The translations under genes were made by a program, and so were the position numbers. Of a stretch of 64,000 nucleotides of DNA, positions 46,247-57,770 are shown one piece after another; the first letter of the stretch is position 1; each line of letters starts with the position of its first letter. This DNA is from Auriscalpium vulgare. Taxonomy: Eukaryota; Basidiomycota; Agaricomycetes; Russulales; Auriscalpiaceae. The notes under the pieces were generated by a model that searched no databases, was not told where the DNA came from, and worked only from the letters and a program-made list of their open reading frames with translations. The stretch spans positions 1,364,001 to 1,428,000 of the forward strand of contig JAHBBC010000008.1 in NCBI GenBank assembly GCA_019915015.1, read 5' to 3'.

Positions 46247-46693
46247 TCACACATCGCCACCCCCACCGCACCTCGCCGTGGGGCTCTTCTGATGCCGTCT
46301 GACCGCATCCATCCTGCTGAAAACTTCCTTGCAGCCCCGACGCCCGCAGACGAACTTCTTCCGAACCCCATCGTGCGTCTTGGCGTGCCGTTTGATGTCC
46401 CACGCGCGGCCGTTCTGCTGCACAAAAGGGCAGTGCGTGCACCTCAGCGGGGGCAGTGCGTGCACCTCAGCGGGGCTGACGACGAGGTGCTCGATCCAGG
46501 CGGGCGGGAAGATGGAAGGGGAAGAGCGCTGAGCGCAATTGACGGGAGCGCGGAGCCGGCGAGGACTGTGTGCGTGTCTCCGTAGGTGCGCTGCTGCTGG
46601 AGGAGGGCGGTGGTGGTCGTGGCGGTCAGGAAGTGGAAGTCGTGTGTGGTGGCGGGAGCCGGGAGCCGACGGAGGCTGGGCGCCACGTGACAT
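46247..46693 (-). pseudogene. ZF2: zinc-finger paralogue broken by a 23-bp duplication
   Basis: The C-terminal part reads CTHCPFVQQNGRAWDIKRH, then CGRRGCKEVFSRMDAVRRH, like ZF3-ZF5. The upstream low-complexity part, matching ZF3 (THDFHFLTATTTTALL), is in another frame. The switch is explained by an exact 23-bp tandem duplication at 46429-46474 inside the first finger (LRCTHCP appears twice), which puts a stop after the first copy. No exon 1 was found upstream. The gene is therefore truncated as well as frameshifted. Confidence 0.8.
46429..46474 (-). repeat. 23-bp exact tandem duplication in ZF2
   Basis: The unit GGCAGTGCGTGCACCTCAGC plus GGG (46429-46451) is repeated at 46452-46474. Removing one copy mentally restores the frame seen in the paralogues, so it is the inactivating lesion and probably recent. 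Confidence 0.9.
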
Positions 46694-46739
46694 ATGCGCG
46701 AACAGTGGCTCAGGCTCTGAAGCCTCTTCTCCTTTACCT

Positions 46740-47614
46740 CAAATCTCTGGCTCTACAAACCGCCTCCTGTTCAGCTTGACGAGCGTGCGCGGCCCGGCGC
46801 GTCGCCTGCGGTCTCGTTGTTTTGCTCCCAATCTGACGACGTGAGCTGGACGCTGCATGAATCGTGCTCGCTCGGCTGCGAGGGAAGGGCGGGGGCGCAC
46901 CTGCAGAGACACCCGTGCGCCCGCTGCTTCATTGCGACCTTCCCGTGCGTCTCACACCCGGTTATTAGCAGCGGCGACACAAGACGGCGGCGCATGCGAG
47001 CGTACGTGCCTGCCGACTCGCGCGCGCGCACCACGCTGCGCGGTGCACGTGGGGGCCTGCGGGCTCTGTGGTCGCCAACCTGACGAACCGGTGCTGCGGG
47101 ATCTGCGCGGACATTGGTTCGTCCGCCGTTCTTGAATTCGCCTGCGGACGCATGTCTTGTGATGCACGCCCTTCCTGCAGACAACTTGGCTGTCAACAGT
47201 TTGACGCAACGGGGCGCCTCGATGCAACGTGGGTCCGCAGAGGCGCGCAGCCAAGGAGCCCGAGATGAAGATCCGATGAGCTGATAGCACCGAGTCCGTG
47301 GCGCGATGGCACCCGCCGGCCGCGCCGTTCCCATTCCCCCCGCACCGCTCCCGCGAAAGCTCGACCGGGTGGTGCTTCACGCACAGCGAGTCTCGTTTCG
47401 CTGCCAGGCCCGATCCGCCGACGCGTTGCTGCAGCCCCCCGCATTCTCCCACGCCTTACGGACATTCGCGACTCGCGACGTCTCCTTGCATCGGCGAACG
47501 CAATCTGGGAGCGATCGACATCTGCGGACACAGCCACCGAGCGACTAGAAGGGTCCCGACTCGCCAAGGAACGTCGGGCTGCACGAGGCCATGCGGGGGT
47601 AGTTCGTGGCGTTG
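46740..47614. other. Dispersed repeat blocks beside the zinc-finger cluster
   Basis: Blocks such as CCAATCTGAC with GTGCGTG, and CTCGACCG[AG]GTGGTGC with GTTTCGCTGCCA, recur at 43.99, 46.81, 47.38, 54.67, 56.55 and 57.35 kb in either orientation. The left and right flanks of the 47.6-54.5 kb transposon both contain the GTTTCGCTGCCA block in the same orientation. This DNA seems to have spread or duplicated with the zinc-finger genes. No gene is supported here. Confidence 0.4.
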
Positions 47615-47622
47615 TGTCGAGG
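47615..47622. repeat. Target-site duplication, left
   Basis: TGTCGAGG directly before the left terminal inverted repeat, identical to 54485-54492 right of the element. Confidence 0.85.
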
Positions 47623-47654
47623 AGGACCCCCGTAACTCATGCCAGGGGTATGAT
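47623..47654 (+). repeat. Left terminal inverted repeat
   Basis: 32 bases starting AGGACCCCCGTAACTCAT and ending GGGGTATGAT. It differs from the right end at one position (T/C at base 18). Confidence 0.9.
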
Positions 47655-47861
47655 CCGCCAAACGGGGTCAACTACCATTTTTTTTTGCGGCTCGCGACCC
47701 CTTCCAGCTACCATTCGCCCCTCAGACCTCCGTTTGGGGTCCGTAGCTACCACGGATAGGATCATAGCTTCAAAAAAATCGTAGTTTATTGTAAAAAGCT
47801 CCGCTTTGCGTGCAGGCAGGAGGGGATGTACTACGGATGCGCAGAGGCCTGTCAAACTGAC

Positions 47862-50800
47862 CTATTCATCTGGTTCATCGTCACCCGCCTGTTCAAGACC
47901 CGCCTTGACCCTCCCACTAAGCTCCTTGATAGCACGAGCGATATTCGCGACGTTCTGCTTGAGGGCGACATAGCACGCGCCATCAGATTTTACCAAAGCT
48001 AGTGTTGAGCCCGAGGTTTGGAGGGGATGGTCGAGGGCATACAGGAAGTAGGACGGTTTCAGGAAGGCGAACCGAGGGATCTTGCTAGGATCGGCGAGGG
48101 AGAATTGGTTGTGTCGGACCGGCTTGAACAGTCTCACAGCGATGTAAGAAAGAGCGGTGATGCGAGACGTGTCCGAAGCCCAACCATGTTTGCCGTTCTT
48201 ACCGGCCGACTTCTCGTACATGGTCAGGACTAACCAGCCATCAGCGCATGCCGAGTCATGTTGAAGATTACGACGCACCTTCTGCAAGGCAGATTGCCTC
48301 ATCAACAAGAACCAAGCCATAAGAAGGCGGCATGCCAGTGTGAGCAGCGTAGAGGTGTTTGAGCGGCGTGACATTGGCCGAGTGTGCGACCTTGGGGACG
48401 TGATGCTTTGCGAAGATCGCTGCTCGCCTCCGTTCAGCCTGGCGGACGTCAATACCATGTATGTGCACTCATACAACACTAGCAGACGCACCTGATACGA
48501 TGCATTTGCAGCGACCTCAGCCGCGTTTGCAGCCGTCCCTGGTGCAGGAGCAACAGCTTCTTCGCCGTTGATTGCTCCGTCTCGACCGCCCGCAGCTGGC
48601 TGCCGCCAGCGCATCGACCGACCCGCGCCCGTGGTAACACCGCGCTCTGTAACACCGCGCTCTTCTTGACGCTTGAGAACATCCTTGACCAACTGCAGAA
48701 GGCGTTTTTTCTCGGAGAGCGTTGACTGGGCGGGTGGACCGTTATCAGAGGAAGGTGGTAGATCTTCCGAGGACTTGAAGGCCTTTGTTCGGACACCTTT
48801 CTCAGCCTGTCTGGTATGATGCGACCGGCGGATGACTGCGAGCTGTTCGAGATCGAATTCAGCAGAGATCACTGTGTCCTGGAAGGTCCTGCGCTCGTCG
48901 GGGTCGGACACAGCAGGGAGCGACTGGGCGAGGATCTTCCCTATATGTGCAGCGTCTTTGCGTGTTGCATCCGCTGTGTCTTCAGGCAATTGCAGTCTAG
49001 TAATGTGAGGGTTAGACTCTGTAAGATCTATCGGCGGTGAGAGGAGGACAAAACACGAACATGTCGACAGTGCTCTGGACGCATAAGGCAGCTGCTGCGC
49101 AAGTCAAATCGTTCAACTGCTGGTCGAAGACCGCACCAACTCCGTCTGCATTCTCTGCCTTCTTCAACCCATTTTCAATCTGGAGCATCTCGGGCTCGTC
49201 TTCGTCCATCTCAGGACCCTCGTCTTCGGAATCGGACTGGCCATAGATTGCATCCCAAGCCTCCTGCGAATACCAACTCGACAACGATGGGAATGCGCGA
49301 ACACGGTGAGCTTGATTCTGCAATTTGTCCAGAAAATCCGGGTCTAGTACGAGAGCGTCCCACAGATTCGCTGCCTCCGAATGGGCCTGTTGTGTTGCTT
49401 GCTCAATGTCGTGATCAGAAGGGAATGTGGAGAGGGCATGGAGGTCGAGATGTCGATTGTCGGTATAGGTATGATTGTATCCATTCGCTCTTTCCTTGCC
49501 CTCAGATGTCTTTGCAAGGAAGAGATGCTCGCGCAAGCGGACTGAGAGCTTCGGAATCATATGATAGAAGTCTTGCAAGGTGAAGTCCTTCACAAGCTGT
49601 CGACAAATGCCGAAGACATGCTCACAGACTTCGGTTGATAGAAGCCAGGGCAGCAATGGGTATCTGCCGTCGAGGTGGTCCCGATAGATGATCACCAACT
49701 GAAGGAAACCAACGACTAGGAAGTTTGTGATGTCGCGTGCCTCGGGAGATATGAAGTGTTGAGCTTTTCGGTAGCCCGCGATGTCCATGAAGTCGGTCCA
49801 CATTTCCATGAAGAAGTGCGCACGCAGCACCATGCGAACACGTTCGATAATTGGGATCGATCGATTCTGGTATGCATCCACGAGCTCTCCAAACACAAAG
49901 AGGTAGATAATCGAGCCGACCATTTCACGATGCTCGTTGGTGAACCATGCTAGCGTATGACCGGAGAAGAGACGGGTCGCAGCATTGTCGTCTTGTCGAT
50001 CAAGTTTCTCGACATCCCTCCGAAACAATGTCCCTGTTGCTTCAATTGCTGCAAGGCGGAAGTGGCTGTACGACGTCGTATAGCTGCCCAAAGTAAGTAT
50101 CCGGGCACCTGAGAATGCGTTGTTCCGGTACGTCTTGCGCCCATGGTTCGAATCTTGAATGAGTGCGACAGGCTGTCGCCCTGCGCCGATGAGAGGAATG
50201 TGGAGGTTGATGTCACGATGTGAGCGAATAGGGTGCCTGAGGGTGTAGTCAATGTACGCAACGGCGTGAGCGACCAGGAGACGTTGAAGGGAGCGCTCGA
50301 CAGCCGTGCCGTCTGCGGCGTAGGATACAACGTTGATCTTGCGGGAGAGAAGGCCATTCAATATTAATTCCAGGTGGACGAACAGTTGCTCCGCCGAGTT
50401 TGACTCTGAGATAGGGAGCGCCGCAACGACGATAGTCGGAACGCCGGGAAGAGGGATCTGGAGGGTCCATACGCGTATCTGGCATGTGTCGGTGAGCTGC
50501 ATGCCTCCGAAGTATTCGTAGAACTCATACCTTCTTAGCCTTCTCGATCTTCCTGGTGCGGATGAGGGCATCGAGTGTGTTGATGTCGCTCACGACGACG
50601 GGATCGCCAGGACTCCCTAGAAGCACGTAGCACTTTCGTATTGGGTCCCAGTGAGGCCTCAAAGACTCTAGCAGCTTCGTATCATCACATGCGAGGCCAA
50701 CGGGACCCACAAGGTAGTCCAATGATTTCAGCCGTTCGTAGATAAATTCAAATGTTGCCTCTGTGATGCCGATGGGAAACTGCACTTCGTGCGCACGACG

Positions 50801-53800
50801 TTTCCTTCGGGTCATTTATCAGTCAATTGTATCAATGCAATCTTGTAAACACTGACTGGAGTGTCCGTTCTGCGGGTACGGGTAGCACATTCATCATGGA
50901 TTCATATGCTCGCGGGCTTAAGACGTGGATAATTTGCGCCCACTCCAATGTCATGGCTGAATATCGCATGCCGTTCAAAGGGACACCTCGTTCTTCTAAA
51001 TCTTTCTTCTTGACGAGATCGTTCATCAAGGCGACAAACAAGGAATTGCCATGCTTGCCCTCGATAACGCCTCTTGCGAAGACTAGGCATGCACTATGAG
51101 GGTTCTGTGCAGACAATGATCAGAAGCTGTAACGTGGGGATACTATGAACTTGAAGCTACTGACATCTTCGTATGCCTCCAGAAGAGGTGCAAGGTCGGG
51201 ATGAGTAAGAGCATATCGATGGAGGGCCTGTATGTCGTCTTTCTGAGCATGATTGGGGGTGAAGCGGCGATTCTTAGGCTCGGGGACTGGCTTGCGAGTC
51301 GCATTCTGGAATACGTGGACATGCAGCAGAGCGAGGCAGTTGACACAAGTAACATCCTCAGTTGACTCTTCCGGCACCCTTACAGTGCGAAGACAATCTG
51401 TCGCAAGGACATGAAGGGGAGGCGACCGATAGTTCTTCCACTGCCACCGATGCTCTTGCTCCGTGTCGACTACTTGCTTTCTGGCCTTATCCAACGAACG
51501 ATAATCTGGTGCCGAATACAACTCTAACGCCAAATCGGCGAGGGAAGGCCCGCCGCCCCCGCCGTATGGTGTGCGCTCCAAATATTGACGCACACGAGCG
51601 TATTTTGCTGCGCGAAGTCCGAAACAAGGACGATCTATCATTCTCGGAGCGGGGGCCTGCGTCGATGAGGTTGATGCCCAGATGTGGCCCAGTGTATGTG
51701 ATCGCATTGTGCCCTTGCAAACTTTCTGGTGCTGTTTGAATGCCTTGGTGTGATACGCCCCAGTCATAAGCATGTACTTGTTGCATCGAGAGCATCGGAC
51801 CTTCCGAACATCGTCTAGACAGAACTCGGCCATGTCGTCAAGCGCAAGGATTTTCTCCTTGAATTTGGTATACGCCTTTGAGTTGTCGTCCCTACCGCGT
51901 TTGACGAAGGAATTGGCCAGGCGCGTGCTGATTGCTCCAGACGATGGCCCAACATCAGCGCTTGCGGTGCTTGCAGACACGGTAGCAATGACATCCTTAT
52001 TCTTTCCCTTGGGCGCGAAGAACGGATGAATGGGCCCAGGGACAGTGCGTGTGCGTTTTGCAGGATGGATAGGCGCCTGAGCCTCTGAGTCGTGGTCAGA
52101 TTGAGCGCTTGTTGCTTCACTCGCGCTCGCAGCCGTCTTGTCGTCTGCGCTCGAGCTCCCTTTCCTCCGCCTTTTCAGTAAGCCCCGCGCAGCCTTCAGT
52201 GTCGTCCCAATGGAACTGATGATCTTCTTAGATGCCCTTGACAGTCGACTTCCATCGGATGCGCAATCCTCCGCCTCACTTCCCACCGACGACACCCTTC
52301 TTGACGACATTGACGCAGCATCAGAAGTCCCATTTTCCAAATGGCTTCTCCATTCTGTGATACTGCCAGGCCCATCCTGGTCCAGCATTCCACCACGCGG
52401 AACTGGTGGGAGATCATCGTCGACAGTGGATGGAGAGAGCAACGACCGGCCGTATGCGCAGCTGGTATCGGTGGTATCGGGCATAGGTATGTCGTCGCAG
52501 TCGCTGTCATAGCCACTAGCAGATGCAAGTACTGAATATGATGATGTAGGAGAAGGTGGCATTGACAGAGGTGGAATTGACGGATCGTATTTGCTGCCTT
52601 CGTCCATGTCTCCGCGTCGCCCCATCTGCTTTTCTTCCACCTCTGGACTGAATCCTTCAAGTAGACATTCAGCATCTCTGGTCGACTCGCCGGGTTCGGA
52701 AGCTTGAGGATTTAGAAGGTGGGCCATCCCGCGAGGGATATGATGCGCAACAGGCTCATCGCGTCCGGCGCCGCCTGTCACAGCATCAGACCGTCGCTGA
52801 TGACTTGATACCTGCGCAGAGCACCTGAGTATCGTCGTCCTCATGTCGCTAATGAGCAAAATATAGCGTACCGATTGAATATGGTCGGCAGCGAGCCTCT
52901 CGAACCACGCCAACCGTTCGACGTGGCGCCTTGAATCATCCCAAAGCTGCCAGCCCAGTGTTTCGTGTGCGACCGCATTCACGGCGATCACGCCACACGA
53001 TACGTGATCTGTCTGTCTCGCTGTCGTAAGCGACTGTCCCTCCCACTTGTACTCAATGCCGAATTTGACACGCGTCCACCAGAGCAATTTCTTCTCGATG
53101 TCTTTAGGCAGGCGCAGTCCCTGATGGTAAAGGCCGTCGCCTTGTTTCACAGGAATGGTAAGATTGCATTCCCATTGGCGACATAGTAACGTACTCACCA
53201 TAGGATATTGTTTCCGCTTGACCGTCGATCTTCACGACAACAAAATGCTTGTATTTGGCGAGGAAAACAGGGAAGAGGAGTACCTTCCTATGGGTGCGCA
53301 GATCGTCTTCAATTCTCTTGAGGTAACGAGGTGAGTCGGGGAACAGGTCTTCTATTACTGTGATCTTTGAAATTGCATTCCAGAACTCGTGTCCGGCGAT
53401 CTCGAAGTTGTTGGCAATTCCTGGCGTGCTCCGAACGCGGCTTCTCAACCACATGAGCATCATGTCAACGATGGTGTCGGTGAGAAGGCCGTCTGATAAC
53501 AGCGGAGCAAGGGCTGATGTTGTCGTAAATGTGGCGGCACCGGGTATCATGAGTTGCTGGCGCCAGGGAAGCGAGTGGATAAGAGCAACAGTGCGTTCGC
53601 TTTCCATAGAACCGTCAGCGACTTGTAGCAGCCACCGCACGCTCGCCGTCCACGTCTCCTGTGCCAGGAGGACCGTACGCATCCGTTGCCAGTAAGTGAT
53701 CATCCACAGCGGGGATGCACCACTTGCATATCGTGGGTCCATGATTGATTGTGCGCCATCCAGGATGGCCTGCGGTGCGAGTGCAGCAAGCTTGTCCACG

Positions 53801-54330
53801 AAGGCATCCGTAGGAAGGCTTCGTGATTTTGTAAGTGTGGTTATGGGGAAGACTGCCACGTCATGGCTAAAAACAGCTTTGGTTGAGGGGTGTATGAGCT
53901 GCTGATCGCGACGAGGGAGTGGTGTAGATACGAAGGAATGAACATCCTCGGTGCCGCTGGGGAGCAAAGAAGTCTCGGGAGCGTTGGGAATCCTGAGGAG
54001 CTGCTCGATGTAGGCCAGCAGCTCCGGCGGTGGGTTCTGGGGATAGCTTTTGCCTTGCGAGATCCATAATTCGGGACGGAACATAGGTATTTCATCGTCG
54101 TTGTAGATTGTGATGGACTCATCCATTGGCACGATGCCGGGATGGCTGCGAGGGTGATGCGCTGCACAGAAGAAGCAGGTTCGGTCCGAGGCGTTGTCGT
54201 AGAATGTCGTACGCAGCAGGCCACGTAAATTTCTACCTAATGTCTCAACTTGTACGAATTATACCGGTAATTATGGGGTCAAAATCTTCTGCCGCCAGTA
54301 CTTAGTCCAACTACCTCTGTGATCAGACAT
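47862..54330 (-). CDS. Transposase with Ulp1-like protease and DDE domains
   Basis: Nine exons: 54330-54315, 54236-53199, 53140-51144, 51104-50857, 50804-50531, 50478-49061, 48996-48492, 48438-48279 and 48229-47862. They total 6,024 nt, in phase, 2,007 residues. The N-terminus has CFFCAAHH, a possible zinc site. At about 335-400 is a C48/Ulp1-like site: KHFVVVKID (His), ISYGDGL (Asp), then RQTDHVSCGV (Gln, Cys). A C2HC knuckle follows (VRCSRCNKYMLM, then KQHQKVC). The nuclease core has LACDDTKLL (about 1,140), SYAADGTAVERS (about 1,250) and STEVCEHVFG (about 1,480), read as D-D-E. It also has EKLDRQDDNAATRLFS and FGELVDAYQNRS, marks of this family. The predicted job is to cut and insert the element. 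The first exon is tiny (16 nt) and is the least certain. Confidence 0.85.
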
Positions 54331-54452
54331 CGGTTCACCGCGCCCCTAACTACCACCATCAGGATCATACTTTTGCCCCAAATTCTAGCCCCCAGCTACC
54401 TCAGACCCCTCAGAGCTTCCGGCGCAAAGCGCCGTCTAGCTACCGTGCGAAA

Positions 54453-54484
54453 ATCATACCCCTGGCGTGAGTTACGGGGGTCCT
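54453..54484 (-). repeat. Right terminal inverted repeat
   Basis: Inverted copy of 47623-47654. The transposase start codon lies about 125 bases inside this end. Confidence 0.9.
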
Positions 54485-54492
54485 TGTCGAGG
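54485..54492. repeat. Target-site duplication, right
   Basis: TGTCGAGG directly after the right terminal repeat, identical to 47615-47622. Confidence 0.85.
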
Positions 54493-54880
54493 GTTGTCCG
54501 ATGAGCCGATTCCACGGGAGGGACACGCGGTGCCGCGATGCTCCACCAGGGCCGGCCGCACAGCCATCCGTCCGGCCCTCGCCCGCCACCCCGCACCCGC
54601 TCGCTGTCGTCCAGCACACCCGCTGGCCGCACCGGCCCATTCTCCTCCGCACCGCCCACAGCAACCCTCGACCGAGTGGTGCGTGTCCTGCACGCATGGC
54701 GTTTCGCTGCCAAGGGTGTGGGTGGACGTAGGTGGACGTTCGCAACGGCGCCGGATCGCCCGATTAGGCCCCGCAGGCCCGTCCCGCGATGCGTGAAAAA
54801 GTTTTTGTAGTGATGTGTCTGACGCGCGAGCCGGTACTAGTAGCACGGCGAGAGTTCGTTGAACGCCGAGACAGAGAATG

Positions 54881-54890
54881 CATATATAAA
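54881..54890 (+). promoter_or_regulatory. TATA box of ZF3
   Basis: CATATATAAA, 55 bases before the ZF3 start at 54945. An ATG at 54909 is too near the TATA to be in the transcript and is in another frame. Confidence 0.6.
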
Positions 54891-54944
54891 GTGCACCGAC
54901 TTACTAGATATGCACCATCGCCAGCCTCACGCAACCCCCTCCAG

Positions 54945-55811
54945 ATGCATTCCATCATCCAGCATCCTGTCCAACCCTCCACCGACTTCTCAGACATGGA
55001 CACTTTCGCCGCTTGGGCGGCATCAGCGCTGTCCCTCGACGATGTCGTATTGGCACCCCCGTCCTCGCACCTTCCCTCAACCACTTTCACCGATGCCAAC
55101 GGACACGGCGCCGCCCCTGATGGGGTGCTGCTCGATGCTCCTTCGTTCCCAGTCTGGAACCCATGGAACGACGCACAGTCCTTGAATGCCGATGCGGCGA
55201 CGTCGTATGTCTTCTGCCTCTCGTTGTCTTGACATCTTGCCTCAATAATCATGTGCAGGTCTAGCACCATCCCAATCCTCGACGGTGATCTCGCCGTAAA
55301 CCCGGCAGACCTTTCTCTCGCGCCCACCCCGGCGCCTGAGGCAGCATGGCTGGCGCTTATGCATATGTCCCGTGATGCGCAGCCTCAGCCTCCGTCGGCT
55401 CCCGCGCCCGCACACGACTTCCACCTCCTGACCACCACCACCACCACCCCCGCCCTCCTCCACTGGCAGCAGCAGCGCGCGCACACAGTCCCCACCGGCT
55501 CCGCGCCCCCGTCCCCTGCGCTCAACGCTCTCCCCTTTCCACCTTCCCGCCGGCCCGGATCGCGCCCCTCGTCGCCAGCCAGGCGCAAGCACCGCCCGCC
55601 CCCGCTGCGGTGCCCAAGCTGCCCTTTTGTACAAGGGAACGGCCGCGCGTGGGATCTGAAACGGCACGTCAGGACGCACGAGGGGGGGAGGAAGAAGCTC
55701 GTGTGCGGGCGGCGGGGCTGTAAGGAGGTGTTCAGCAGGGTGGATGCGGTTAGACGGCATCAGAGGAGCCGCACGGCGAGGTGCGCGACCGCTGTGGGCG
55801 GAAATGCGTGA
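54945..55811 (+). CDS. ZF3: two-finger zinc-finger protein
   Basis: Two exons (54945-55204 and 55259-55811) total 813 nt and code for 270 residues. The N-terminal half is acidic/apolar (DFSDMDTFAAWAASALSLDD), the kind of stretch seen in activation regions. The middle is Pro/Thr-rich with a run of threonines. The tail holds CPSCPFVQGNGRAWDLKRH (C-x2-C-x14-H-x3-H) and CGRRGCKEVFSRVDAVRRHQ ending in Cys (C-x4-C-x12-H-x7-C). The intron splits a TCG codon exactly as in ZF4. It probably encodes a small transcription factor; targets unknown. It is intact and has its own TATA box, 400 bases from the end of the transposon. Confidence 0.85.
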
Positions 55812-57770
55812 GTCGTTCGTGTTCGTGCGCTTTCTTTCAATGCTGTCTGTTTCATTGTCGATGTCGATTGCTTTCGTGCTTAGCTTCTGATGTCTTCTTT
55901 TTCGCCGATTCTGCCTACGCTTTCGTGTTCTCCTCTGCCTCGTACTGCCGCATCGTATCGTTGCTCTGTTATACCCCTTTCCCAATGTTGTGTGCGCTCG
56001 GACGCTGCGGCTTATGCTCCCGCTACCCAATCATATTACATACCCCATTTTCGACTCGCTCGCTGGACCGAACGCGCGGTGCGGCAGACAGACCGACTGC
56101 ACGACTTGATCCGACCTCTGCAAGCGGCGCGCACGGCAGTCCAGTCCAGTCGAATCGGACCGAGAGGCGGGCGTCTGTATGCAAGCGCCCCAGTTCGTCG
56201 CCCCGCCGCCGCGTGTCGGATACTACGCATGCTCTTCATGCACTCCCGTCCTCGCAGCCCCTACACCGCAGGCCGCCTACTCTCTAGACATGACCGCCGA
56301 ACGTGCCCGACCGGGGTCCGCTTCGCCGCCCCAAGCGCAAGCCCCGCACGATCGCCATCAAGCCAGTTCGATGCGACCGAATCAGCGCGTCCGCTGAGCT
56401 CTACTCCTCGCCAATCGAACGCAATTTTTGCAGTGTCTGGAGCTGCTGCTGTCGGGCGCATCGGAATGAGATGGAAGGGATGTGCGGCTACGATCAAGAA
56501 GACAGTCAAGACGCGCGCGTTCGTGCGAGCGAGCCGGTGCGTGCCCCGCGGCCTCGTTTGCGATTGCGGCCAATCTGACGCGTTGGTCGGGATTATAGTG
56601 CTGCCGTCATACATAAGTGGTCTGCGTGGGCTTTGCTTGGGCTAGGGACGTGCGCGATCCGCGCGCTCGCTGCGAGGGGAAGGGCAGAGGCAGAGGTGCA
56701 CCTGGCGCAGAGGCACCAGTACGTTCACACTCTCATAGAGACCGTCCTCTGCATCTCACACCCAAGTGATTCTCAGCGTCCCAGCCCACATTTGCGCGAG
56801 GACGGTACTCTTGATTGCACTGGAGCCTGCCGACTCACGTCGTGCGCAAAACGCTGCGCTGTCACGTAGGTCGCCATCGTGCCGCCATCTCTCTTTATTT
56901 CCTGACGCTCAGTCACTGTGCTCTGCAGCGCTCACAGTTCACTTGGCCGAACCTTACAGTGCAGCGCGTAAGCGACCACCGATCATACACGACGGAGACA
57001 GAGACAGAGACGCCCTCTGCGAGCGAGCGACCGCGCACCGGAACCGGGCAAGACGCATACAGTCCAAGCTGCGGGCCGTCTCTCGCGTCCACACTTCATG
57101 GTTCTTCACTTCCATTCGCTCTAGGCGCTCTTTCTCGATCCTTTGACCGCCCATCGCAAGCCAGGCGGGCATAAGAACCGCCCGTGCCCGGTCCAGGACA
57201 CCTCCCTGCCTGCCTCCCCGATCACCTGCGCATGCCACCTTCACTGCGGAATCGCGTTTCGCGCTCAAAAATAATACTTAAAATTGAGCTCGACTGGGCC
57301 AAACGCAAGACAAGCCGCGCACCCACGTCATCGCCACGCTCACCCGGTGCGTGTCCTGTAAGGCCGCTTTGCTGCCAATCTGACAAACGTCGCAGCTGCT
57401 GCTCTTACATGTGCGTAGGCGTTGATTTGGATGGTATCATATTGCCCCGCACGTTCGCTGAGACGGCTGGGCGAGAGGCAGTTCGTTGACCGCGTCATCG
57501 ACTCGTTTCGCGCCCTGGAATTTCGCAGAGCGATAGATCACGGCACATGGCATGGCCATCCCGCTATTCAAAGGCGATGTCGGTACATGCGAGTACGAGC
57601 ACGTAGGGCGTCGTGAGGGTGTATAAACACCGAAGCCGCAGAATATATGAAGCATGACGCGCAGATGGCAAATGGAAAGCATAACGGAGTAGTACATCAT
57701 CATAGCACGATAGCGAAATAACATCGAACAAGAAAATAAAACAAAAGAGCCAGGCAGACAGGAATAAAGC
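55812..57770. other. Repeat-derived spacer, no supported gene
   Basis: Open frames up to 250 codons exist on the plus strand (55,890-56,645), but they run through the 3' flank of ZF3 and copies of the dispersed CCAATCTGAC repeat, without a domain or splice chain. Treated as non-coding. Confidence 0.4.

Larger units (their letters stand above)
47623..54484 (-). mobile_element. Complete 6.86-kb DNA transposon with Ulp1-DDE transposase
   Basis: It is bounded by 32-bp inverted repeats (47623-47654 and 54453-54484, one mismatch) that start AGGACCCCCGTAACTCA, and by 8-bp direct repeats TGTCGAGG. One nine-exon gene on the minus strand fills it. Subterminal regions carry CTACC words (47,673-47,750 and 54,310-54,445) and a GGATCATA word in the same orientation at both ends. 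The transposase matches a common but mostly unnamed Agaricomycete family. Eight-base duplications are known for several superfamilies (hAT, Zisupton), so the superfamily is left open. Intact ends, duplication and ORF suggest a recent insertion. It lies within the zinc-finger cluster. Confidence 0.9.

Noticed and set aside
52806..52865. Extra intron in transposase exon 3 near 52,850
   Set aside because: GTACGC..CTCAG looks splice-like, but removing it would break the frame; the unspliced frame is open.
55890..56645. 251-codon frame after ZF3
   Set aside because: Passes through the ZF3 3' flank and dispersed repeats; no start context, domain or paralogue.
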